Shown in pieces: positions 1-5,416 of a stretch of 6,144 nt of DNA. Below the pieces are notes generated by a model. That model worked only from the letters and a program-made list of their open reading frames with translations. It did no database searches and was not told the DNA's origin. The position numbers and the translations under genes are program-made. This DNA comes from Treponema sp. (GTDB lineage Bacteria; Spirochaetota; Spirochaetia; Treponematales; Breznakiellaceae), in assembly GCA_031273405.1 (NCBI GenBank), contig JAISRW010000194.1:1-6144 (forward strand), given 5' to 3'. Position 1 is the stretch's first letter. Each line of letters starts with the position of its first letter.

Positions 1-36
1 CTACGATTTGATCGGCTATCGCGTACTGACACCCCT

Positions 37-50
37 CGGACTTTAGTCCG
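37..50. repeat. 14-nt perfect palindrome interrupting the transposase TIDAMGCQ motif
   Basis: The arms are CGGACT and AGTCCG with a TT centre. On the coding (minus) strand, TIDA ends just before it, a TAA stop lies inside it, and the expected GCQYAIADQIV resumes in another frame immediately after. Removing about 14 nt restores one reading frame through the motif. The arms resemble the CGGACC/GGTCCG hairpin at 2847-2861 and 3565-3579. Confidence 0.75.
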
Positions 51-120
51 CCGCGTCTATGGTGATGATACTGCCTTTCAACGCAAACATGGCTAATAAC
101 TGCGGTATTGCCGTTATTGT

Positions 121-135
121 GGAAACTTCGTTTCC
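121..135. repeat. 15-nt perfect palindrome inserted in frame in the transposase KSNEITAIP motif
   Basis: The arms are GGAAAC and GTTTCC with a TTC centre. The family motif is normally EKSNEITAIP. Here it reads EEKSKGNEVSTITAIPQL, five residues longer, with the extra residues falling on the palindrome. The reading frame is kept. Confidence 0.75.
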
Positions 136-447
136 CTTGCTCTTTTCCTCTGTTTTCACCTGGCCCAGCACCAGCCGGTTGTCAGCGGCCCACGCGCTTA
201 CCACATGCGCCGCCTTTAGGCAGGCGAACTTGTCGGCGCTGCCCCGTATGGTTTTCCCGTCTATCGCTACTACTTCCCGGTCTATCGGGAGCCGCAAGTC
301 TTGTATCCGCCGCATAAAGCGCGCTTCTAACTCTTCCGGTTTCAGCCGGGCTCTCTCCCTGCCGGTACACATCGTGCTTGGGTATCCCGTTCTTCAAGGG
401 CAGGAAGTTTTTCAGCCGGTCCTGTTTCGCCTTCCCGTAATCCTCAA

Positions 448-463
448 GCAACGGTAACGTTGC
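448..463. repeat. 16-nt perfect palindrome interrupting the transposase GWEDIE region
   Basis: The arms are GCAACG and CGTTGC with a GTAA centre. On the coding strand, AEGWED runs up to it and EDYGKAKQD resumes just after it in another frame. The family normally reads GWEDIE followed by FGKA or similar. The extra sequence is about 16 nt, which accounts for the frame change. Confidence 0.7.
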
Positions 464-763
464 CGTCTTCCCAGCCCTCAGCCATGCTCATAAACGCCAA
501 TATTGTAATGATGATGACTTCATCCAAAGGATACAGCTTTTTCCGCTCTATGCGCGGGTCTTTCACATCCTTGAAATACTCCGCCGGCGGCGCTATGGTT
601 CTTGTTTCCATGGTTCCCCTCCCAAAAAATCAACATTGCTTTATCATAGCTATAGATCGTGCCAACTTTATAGCCAATTCGAGAATTTTTAATGCGTTCG
701 CCCTGCAACGCCCAGGCTTGCGGAAGGCGGCATTCTGGTTCATACTTAAACTCGGGGTGTTTT

Positions 764-2095
764 ATGAGCAAATCCTTTGACGCCGATCTCATATCGGAAT
801 TTGCCCGGTATTATGGGTTTCACTACAATCGCATCGATCCCCACGGCCTGGTTGATGATGTGCTTGTCGAGATGGAGCGGGGGCTGGAGGGGCAGGCTTC
901 GAGCCTCCCCATGATACCCGCCTATATAAGCCCTGTCTCCGTTGTTCCTTCCGACAAAACGGTGATCGCCCTGGACGCGGGAGGTACAAATCTCAGGGCG
1001 GCCCTTGTCACCTTTGACGAGAACGGGAAGGTTCAGGAAGGAGCCAATTCCAAGGTTCCCATGCCCGGAACCAGAGGCCGCCTCAAGGCCGGCGAATTCT
1101 TCGATGGAATTGCCGCCGTAACCGCTCCCCTGATCAGGAACGCCCCGGCTGTCGAAGGGATAGGCTTTTGCTTCTCTTATCCCATGGAAATAACCAAAGA
1201 CGCCGACGGCATACTCATGGCTTTCAGCAAGGAGGTTGATGCCCCCGAAGTCATCGGCCAGGCCATAGGCCGGGGGCTTCGGGACGCACTGGCCAGGCAG
1301 AGCCTTGAGGTTCCGGGCCCTATTGTGCTTCTAAACGACACGGTGGCGACCCTGCTTTCGGGCCTCCTGGGTTTACCCTCCCGCGGGCCGGTGGTGGGAT
1401 GCATACTGGGTACGGGCTTTAACACCGCCTACCCCGAAAAGACCATCCCCAAGATAGGTTTTGAATCGGAGACCAACCCCCAGGTTGTGGTCTGCGAAAC
1501 CGGCACTTTCGCCCACCGTTATATGGGTTCCCTGGACAGGGAATTTGACAACGCCACTAAAAACCCCGGAACCTATACCCTGGAAAAGGCTTCGGCGGGC
1601 GCTTACCTTGGCCCCCTCACCCTCCATATTCTCAAACAGGCCGTCAGGGACGGGGTCCTCAAATTCGGAAAGTCGGAGGAATTGCTTTCCATGGAAAGCC
1701 TGCAAACCAAGGACCTCAACGCCTTTTTGCGGGATCCCCTGGCCATGGAAGGACCCGTAGGCGGGCTCTTTGCGAAAGACGAAAGGGACGCCCGCTCCTG
1801 CCTGGCGGGGATCGCTTCCGTGGTTACCGAACGGGGCGCCCTCTTTGCCGCCGCCATGGTAGCCGGCGGGGTAATACGGGCCGGCGGCGGCGGAGATCCC
1901 CTCAACCCGGCGAGGATCGCCATGGAGGGGACCACCTACCTGGTCTACCAGGGCATGCGAAGGGCCATGGAATCCTGGCTCCACGTCATGCTGGTCAAGG
2001 AGAAGCTTCGCTCGTACATGATAGCCCCGGTAGAGCAGGCTTCCCTCTTCGGCGCGGCGGTGGCCGCCCTGACCGAATCAACGCTCTCGCCCTGA
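764..2095 (+). CDS. hxk: Hexokinase (eukaryotic-type fold)
   Basis: This cytoplasmic enzyme phosphorylates glucose and related hexoses with ATP at the entry to glycolysis. The product is 443 residues. Visible family motifs are the phosphate-binding LDAGGTNLRAA (70-80), FSYP (137-140), LLNDTVATLLSG (189-200) with the probable catalytic base Asp192, GTGFN (216-220), EKASAGAYLG (274-283) in the sugar-binding position, and the C-terminal APVEQASLFGAA. This is the long single-domain hexokinase type rather than the short ROK or bacterial Glk type, and it matches my memory of the treponemal hexokinase at about 444 residues. I chose ATG 764 (MSKSFDAD) because a weak GGGGTG site lies about 7 nt upstream. 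The frame opens at 692, but those extra 24 residues are not family-like. The gene stands alone, divergent from the transposase remnant. The sugar range cannot be read from sequence. Confidence 0.92.
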   Translation: MSKSFDADLISEFARYYGFHYNRIDPHGLVDDVLVEMERGLEGQASSLPMIPAYISPVSVVPSDKTVIALDAGGTNLRAALVTFDENGKVQEGANSKVPMPGTRGRLKAGEFFDGIAAVTAPLIRNAPAVEGIGFCFSYPMEITKDADGILMAFSKEVDAPEVIGQAIGRGLRDALARQSLEVPGPIVLLNDTVATLLSGLLGLPSRGPVVGCILGTGFNTAYPEKTIPKIGFESETNPQVVVCETGTFAHRYMGSLDREFDNATKNPGTYTLEKASAGAYLGPLTLHILKQAVRDGVLKFGKSEELLSMESLQTKDLNAFLRDPLAMEGPVGGLFAKDERDARSCLAGIASVVTERGALFAAAMVAGGVIRAGGGGDPLNPARIAMEGTTYLVYQGMRRAMESWLHVMLVKEKLRSYMIAPVEQASLFGAAVAALTESTLSP

Positions 2096-2107
2096 AGGGA
2101 CATCGGA

Positions 2108-2275
2108 TTAGGAGTTTGTGGGACTTTGCCCCAAAATCATATAAATTTTTTATTTTTTGCAAATTTATACCTTGCAAACTCCCATCGAACCTCTGGTTCG
2201 CGGAGCCCATTAATCGTGGTTTTGTGACTTTTTTTGCTAAAAAAGTCACAAAAACCTACAAGTGCAACAGGCTGC
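2108..2275 (+). repeat. Composite palindromic repeat, copy 1
   Basis: This fills the gap between the convergent hexokinase and racemase genes. It opens with TTAGGAGTTTG and closes with GGCTGCTAG, the same edges as the other copies. It shares a 30-nt exact block with copy 3 (2173-2202 versus 3509-3538), including the hairpin CGAACC-TCT-GGTTCG at 2186-2200. A second shared block, starting GAGCCCATTAATCGTGGTTT, follows it here but precedes it in copy 3 (from 3472). The CGGACC hairpin of copies 2 and 3 is absent between ACAAGTGCAA and GGCTGCTA. An AT hairpin (2140-2148 with 2161-2169) sits near the left end. Confidence 0.8.
2218..2256. terminator. Strong hairpin, possible bidirectional terminator
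   Basis: A 15-bp perfect stem pairs 2220-2234 with 2239-2253 around a TGCT loop. Its core is GTGAC/GTCAC flanked by T and A runs. It lies between convergent genes, where termination is needed in both directions. No T tract follows the stem on either strand, so it is not a canonical Rho-independent terminator and may only be a repeat module. Confidence 0.4.
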
Positions 2276-2369
2276 TAGACCGCTTTTTCGGAAGCTTTTC
2301 CCGTTGAACCGGAGGTCCGCACTAACCGGGTTTTGGGAAAGGCTCCTTATTAATCACACGGACTTTTAC

Positions 2370-3356
2370 TTACTTTATGCGAGGACTTTGTTGCGCTTCG
2401 AGCCGCGAGAGGGTTACGGCGCCGCCGATGGAGACCGCATCGACACGGCCCCTGTTCTTGCGGACTTTTACCTCGATGACGCCGCCGGGCTGGGCGGCGG
2501 AAAGGCGGCGCTCACCGTTTGAGAGATCCCGGCTTTCCCATACCCCCAGGGCCGCCGAGCCGGAACCGCAGCTTGATTCAAAGACCAGGGTGTCCGTCGC
2601 CCGGACGTAAACCGCCGGCGTCATAAAGCGGGAAGGCGGGTCATAGAAAAGAACGCCCAGGGCGGCCGGCAGCCTGTTGTACTTGTGGATTTTTGCGTCA
2701 TAAATGCCGCAAAAACCCCGGTTTTCGAGGGATTCCCTGATTCTTTTAAAGGAAGCTTCGGAAGGTGTTATATCCGGGGCAATCACATGGGTGATGCCGT
2801 CAAAAACCACCACCGGCAGCCCTCCCTCCAGGCTGTCCAGCAGCCGCGGACCTTCGGTCCGATTTTCGGGACTGCGCGAACCAGAGGTTCGATGGGAGGA
2901 GTTTGCAGGGTAAATCGAACAGAGGTTCGCAATCGCCCGGTCGGCGATTTTTTCAGATTCCGTGCGCGAAGCGCAGCAAACTCCTAGGGCCAGAGGCGGC
3001 GGAACTTCGGCCTCGGCCCAGCCCGCTTCGACATCAACGTTCACGGTCACGGGCCTGCCGGTCCCGCTTACGGAAACCGGAATAGCCAGCTTCCCCTTGA
3101 GGCCCCGCCGGGCGGCAACAAAGAGGCCGAAGCTCCTGGCGGCGTTGCCGCAGAATTCTCCGCCCATCATCTCAAGCCGCCAGAGGCCGTCTTCCCTTTC
3201 CGGGGGGATCACAAAACCCGCCTGTTCGGCCTTGAGCAGGGGGTCGCCCAGTATGGCTTTTGATAGGGCCGCCCGCTCTTCGGGGCTGTCCACAGGGTCA
3301 AGGACAAAGACCGTAATGTTCCCGGCGGGGTCGGCGACCACCATCTCGTATTCCAT
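2370..3356 (-). CDS. Diaminopimelate-epimerase-fold racemase (DapF / histidine racemase CntK-like) with in-frame repeat insertion
   Basis: This is a cofactor-independent amino acid racemase or epimerase that would use two cysteines as acid and base. Both sites are present: Cys69 in GGEFCGNAARS and Cys263 in ESSCGSGSAALGV. The N-terminal ADPAGNITVFVLDP, EQAGFV, THVIAPD (189-195) and late QPGGVIEVKV (289-298) recall CntK, the staphylopine-pathway histidine racemase, more than classical DapF, so the substrate is uncertain: histidine, diaminopimelate or another amino acid. At 328 residues it is about 50 longer than the family. The excess lies at about 124-172, encoded by repeat copy 2, between EVPPPLAL and LLDSLEGGLPVVVFDG. 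The tail EAQQSP is encoded by a repeat fragment. ATG 3356 has no clear Shine-Dalgarno. Met5 is an alternative start. The gene is downstream of the dehydrogenase on the same strand, but a terminator-like hairpin separates them. Confidence 0.82.
   Translation of the reverse strand: MEYEMVVADPAGNITVFVLDPVDSPEERAALSKAILGDPLLKAEQAGFVIPPEREDGLWRLEMMGGEFCGNAARSFGLFVAARRGLKGKLAIPVSVSGTGRPVTVNVDVEAGWAEAEVPPPLALGVCCASRTESEKIADRAIANLCSIYPANSSHRTSGSRSPENRTEGPRLLDSLEGGLPVVVFDGITHVIAPDITPSEASFKRIRESLENRGFCGIYDAKIHKYNRLPAALGVLFYDPPSRFMTPAVYVRATDTLVFESSCGSGSAALGVWESRDLSNGERRLSAAQPGGVIEVKVRKNRGRVDAVSIGGAVTLSRLEAQQSPRIK
2382..2400 (+). repeat. Fragment of the composite repeat edge inside the racemase 3' end
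   Basis: TTTGTTGCGCTTCG (2387-2400) is identical to the left edge of copy 3 at 3400-3413. The extended edge AGGACTTTGTTGC resembles the AGGAGTTTGCTGC edge of copy 2. On the coding strand it encodes part of the terminal EAQQSP, beyond the last family-like strand (GGAVTLS). Confidence 0.55.
2841..2986 (-). repeat. Composite palindromic repeat, copy 2, embedded in the racemase CDS
   Basis: This is the inverted counterpart of copy 3. Read on the minus strand it runs from TAGGAGTTTGCTGCGC to GGTCCGCGGCTGCTG. It contains hairpins at 2847-2861 (CGGACC-TTC-GGTCCG), 2877-2891 (CGAACC-AGA-GGTTCG), 2916-2929 (CGAAC-AGAG-GTTCG), 2931-2949 (AATCGCC/GGCGATT) and 2963-2975 (TGCGC-GAA-GCGCA). It lacks the ACAAGCGC segment and the internal stretch of copy 3 that carries stop codons. 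It has three extra bases near 2897-2901. It is fully open in the racemase frame. Confidence 0.85.
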
Positions 3357-3395
3357 CTATACTATCTATCCATGCAATGCGAATCCCTTTTGCCG

Positions 3396-3588
3396 GCAGT
3401 TTGTTGCGCTTCGCGCATAAAACCTCAAAAACCGCCGATCAGGCGGTTTTTCACCTTTCAAACTGCTTAAGGAGCCCATTTATCGTAGTTTTAGGGTTCG
3501 ATTTACCCTGCAAACTCCCATCGAACCTCTGGTTCGCGCAGCCCCGAAAATCCACAAGCGCAATCGGACCGAAGGTCCGCGACTGCTA
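3396..3588 (+). repeat. Composite palindromic repeat, copy 3 (longest)
   Basis: This fills most of the gap between the racemase and dehydrogenase genes. In order it holds TGCGC-TTC-GCGCA (3405-3417), the 3427-3451 hairpin, a block beginning GGAGCCCATTTATCGTAG (3471), GTTCGATTTACCCTGC (3497), CGAACC-TCT-GGTTCG (3522-3536), CACAAGCGCAA, CGGACC-GAA-GGTCCG (3565-3579) and the edge CGACTGCTAA. Copies 1 and 2 each lack or reorder some of these modules. I saw no gene in it. Confidence 0.85.
3427..3451. terminator. Bidirectional Rho-independent terminator-like hairpin
   Basis: AAAAACCGCC and GGCGGTTTTT form a 10-bp perfect stem around a GATCA loop. The stem ends in a T run on both strands. On the minus strand it lies about 140 nt after the dehydrogenase stop and before the racemase start, so it could end the dehydrogenase transcript. 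It is also a module of repeat copy 3. Copy 2 has a different hairpin at the matching place. Confidence 0.65.
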
Positions 3589-3592
3589 AAAT

Positions 3593-5209
3593 TCACCCCC
3601 CGGCGCTTAGGGTGTGCTTTTTCAGCGCCGCCGCCACGGCTCCGGGGCCGGCGACAAGTTCCTCGAAGTAGGCTTCTACCCGTTCGCCCAGGCCCGCTTC
3701 GTAGAGGTCGACGGCGAAGATGCGCTTGTCCGACAGGATGGGTTCCAGGGCCGCATGGAAGGGGCCCTTCTGCCCCAGGGCGATGCCCGAGAGGGTCGGG
3801 GCCAGGGTGGGATAAAAGGGGTCCGGGCTCACGGCGAAGGGCTTTCCTTCGTCGTCTATCCCCATGAGGTAGCGTACCCAGGCCGCCAGCACCAGGGGGA
3901 TGAGCCGCAAATTCCCTATATCCAAAGCGCTGTCCGCGAGGTAGGCCTTGATGGTTTCGCCGAAGCGGATGGGGATTTTGAGGGAGGTATCGGTGGCGAT
4001 GCGCTGGGGGGTATCGGGCATAAAGGGGTTGGGGAGGCGGACCTGTACTACCTCATCGATAAATTCCCTGGGAGAGAGGATCTTCGGATCCGCCACCACC
4101 GGGAGGCCCTCGGTATAACCGATAATTTCCACCAGCCGGACCAGGTCGGGATTTTTCATTTCGCCGCTAATCTTGGTATAACCCAAAAGGCAGCCGAAGA
4201 TCGCCAGGGCCGTGTGGAGGGGGTTGAGGCAGGTGCAGACCTTCATCTTTTCAACCTTATCCACGGTTTCCCGGTCCGCGAAGAGGACTCCGGCCTTTTC
4301 CAGGGCCGGCCTTCCGGCGGGGAAACGGTCCTCGATCACCAGGTATTGGGCCTCTTCGGCGTTTACAAAAGGGGCGATGTAGGTGTTTTTTGCCGTAACC
4401 TGCCCCTGGGTATCGGTAAAACCCGCCTTTTCCAGCATGACCTTGACGCTGTCATCGGGCCGGGGGGTAATCTTGTCGATCATGGTCCAGGGAAAGGAAA
4501 CCCTGGACTTGTCCCGGATATAGTCCAGGAAGCCCTTTTCGGCATGGTTTTCTACCCACTTTGCGGCAAAAGCGTCCACCGCGGCGTATAACTTGTCCCC
4601 GTTATGGGAGCAGTTATCCATACTCACCAGGGCCAGGGGCAGCCCGCCCGCACGATACCGTTCGTAACAAAGGGCGGTAAGCCGGCCGATATAACTCTTC
4701 GGGGAAGCGGGGCCCGCAAGAAAATCCTCCGCCACATCCGGCAGAAACTCCCCGTCCCGGCCGCTTAGATTGTAACCTTTTTCGGTGATGGTAAAACTCG
4801 CCATTTGCAGGGATTTTGACCTGAATATCTCCTTGAGTTTTTCAAAATCCTCTTTATGGTCGATACGAAAGGCCTCCGCCACGCTGGCGATTACCTTTTT
4901 TTGTATGCTCCCGTCGGCCTTGAGGGTTACGGCCATACTGAGGTTGTCGTAGGGCAAAAACACCCGGTCGATTATCTCCCCGTCATAGCCTTCGGCCACC
5001 ACGATCCCCGTTGTTTCCAGCCCCTGGTCCAAAAGGCTCTGCTGCAGCGCGGCGGGAAAGGCCCGAAAAATATTTCCGGCGCCAAAATGCACCCATCGGG
5101 GCGCCGCTTTGGTTGCCTGTATCATGGCTTCAGAATCAAAGCGGGGCAGCTCAATCCCGGCTTTTTCCCATGGGGTTTTATCCGCTAATGCCTGTCTGTT
5201 TAAACGCAT
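3593..5209 (-). CDS. Mannitol dehydrogenase / fructuronate reductase family oxidoreductase
   Basis: This is a long-chain polyol dehydrogenase family enzyme of the cytoplasm. It would interconvert a keto sugar or keto acid and a polyol or aldonate with NAD(H), most plausibly fructuronate and mannonate (UxuB-type) or fructose and mannitol. The 538 residues fit the family, at its long end. The N-terminal WVHFGAGNIFRAF (39-51) is the dinucleotide-binding loop. SMDNCSHNGD (196-205), FPWTMIDKITPRP (239-251), MKVCTCLNPLHTALA (322-336) with the conserved Asn329 and His332 and nearby Lys323 or Lys321, and NPFMPDTPQRIATDTSLKIP (394-413) form the catalytic half. The helical C-terminal domain is complete. 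ATG 5209 is firm because GGAGG lies four bases upstream. The exact substrate cannot be decided from sequence, and no other hexuronate genes are visible. The leader contains a hairpin array. Confidence 0.88.
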   Translation of the reverse strand: MRLNRQALADKTPWEKAGIELPRFDSEAMIQATKAAPRWVHFGAGNIFRAFPAALQQSLLDQGLETTGIVVAEGYDGEIIDRVFLPYDNLSMAVTLKADGSIQKKVIASVAEAFRIDHKEDFEKLKEIFRSKSLQMASFTITEKGYNLSGRDGEFLPDVAEDFLAGPASPKSYIGRLTALCYERYRAGGLPLALVSMDNCSHNGDKLYAAVDAFAAKWVENHAEKGFLDYIRDKSRVSFPWTMIDKITPRPDDSVKVMLEKAGFTDTQGQVTAKNTYIAPFVNAEEAQYLVIEDRFPAGRPALEKAGVLFADRETVDKVEKMKVCTCLNPLHTALAIFGCLLGYTKISGEMKNPDLVRLVEIIGYTEGLPVVADPKILSPREFIDEVVQVRLPNPFMPDTPQRIATDTSLKIPIRFGETIKAYLADSALDIGNLRLIPLVLAAWVRYLMGIDDEGKPFAVSPDPFYPTLAPTLSGIALGQKGPFHAALEPILSDKRIFAVDLYEAGLGERVEAYFEELVAGPGAVAAALKKHTLSAGG

Positions 5210-5213
5210 ATAT

Positions 5214-5218
5214 CCTCC
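5214..5218 (-). promoter_or_regulatory. Shine-Dalgarno of the mannitol dehydrogenase-family gene
   Basis: On the minus strand the sequence is CTGGAGGATATATG. GGAGG sits four bases before the ATG at 5209 and fixes the start. Confidence 0.8.
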
Positions 5219-5233
5219 AGGTTTAGATAATAG

Positions 5234-5360
5234 AGTTGTTCAAAAACCTCAGTTTTTGAACAACTTCCGCTTAAAAACAGCAAAATACGCAGTATTTTGC
5301 GAGACTTGTTCGATAACCCGAACCCGATAGGGTTCAGTAAAATAGGTTATCGAACAAGTC
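5234..5360. repeat. Nested perfect-hairpin array in a divergent intergenic region
   Basis: Three structures lie in a row. The first is a 14-bp stem, 5234-5247 with 5252-5265, loop CTCA. The second is a 9-bp stem, GCAAAATAC/GTATTTTGC, 5280-5300, loop GCA. The third is a 16-bp stem, GACTTGTTCGATAACC (5303-5318) with its exact complement at 5345-5360, enclosing a smaller hairpin GAACCC-GATA-GGGTTC (5320-5335). The outer arms of the first and third are related (AGTTGTTCAAAAACC versus ACTTGTTCGATAACC, 12 of 15). No T tract follows in the dehydrogenase direction, so this looks like an intergenic repeat or MITE-like element, or leader structure, rather than a terminator. Confidence 0.8.
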
Positions 5361-5416
5361 CAATCTCCAAAGCAGTCTAACACAGTACCGTAAAATTTGA
5401 TATACTTAGAAGGAAT

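Larger units (their letters stand above)
1..611 (-). pseudogene. ISAs1-family transposase, disrupted, 3' part beyond left edge
   Basis: This is the N-terminal half of a DDE transposase of the ISAs1 / H-repeat type. It starts with ATG at 611 behind a strong GGGAGGGG ribosome site. Reading across frames gives METRTIAPPAEYFKDVKDPR, then GWED, LKNFLPLKNGIPKHDVY, RLKPEELEARFM, VVAIDGKTIRGS (first catalytic Asp), HVVSAWA, LVLGQVKTEEKS, TAIPQLL, and TIDA followed by GCQYAIADQIV in another frame at the left edge. The conserved order matches ISAs1 enzymes, which are usually about 370 residues. It cannot be translated intact. There is a frame change at a palindrome (448-463), a +1 shift within 349-364, a 15-nt in-frame palindrome (121-135), and a palindrome bringing a frameshift and stop (37-50). 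Two conserved Trp positions read Arg (QDR, MRRIQ). I saw no clear terminal inverted repeat between 612 and 763. Confidence 0.9.

Noticed and set aside
692..763. Longer hexokinase start at ATG 692 (24 extra residues)
   Set aside because: The extension is rich in Cys, Gly and Arg and unlike the family. The 443-residue form from 764 matches the expected length and has a weak ribosome site.
1373..1984. 203-residue open frame opposite the hexokinase
   Set aside because: It is antisense to a well-conserved enzyme and has no family motif of its own.
2291..2347. Imperfect inverted repeat GGAAGCTTTTCCC with GGGAAAGGCTCC
   Set aside because: It has mismatches and a loop of over 30 nt, so it could be chance in a low-complexity stretch.
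2108..3588. CRISPR array
   Set aside because: The repeats are in both orientations, unevenly spaced and palindromic, with protein-coding sequence between them. There are no regular spacers or cas genes.
3614..4591. 325-residue open frame on the plus strand opposite the dehydrogenase
   Set aside because: It is a shadow of the GC-rich gene on the other strand, with repetitive Gly/Asp/His composition and no recognisable motif.
5397..5413. TTTGATATACTT as a promoter for the phosphoesterase
   Set aside because: A -10 at TATACT would start transcription inside the ribosome site, and no convincing -35 is seen.
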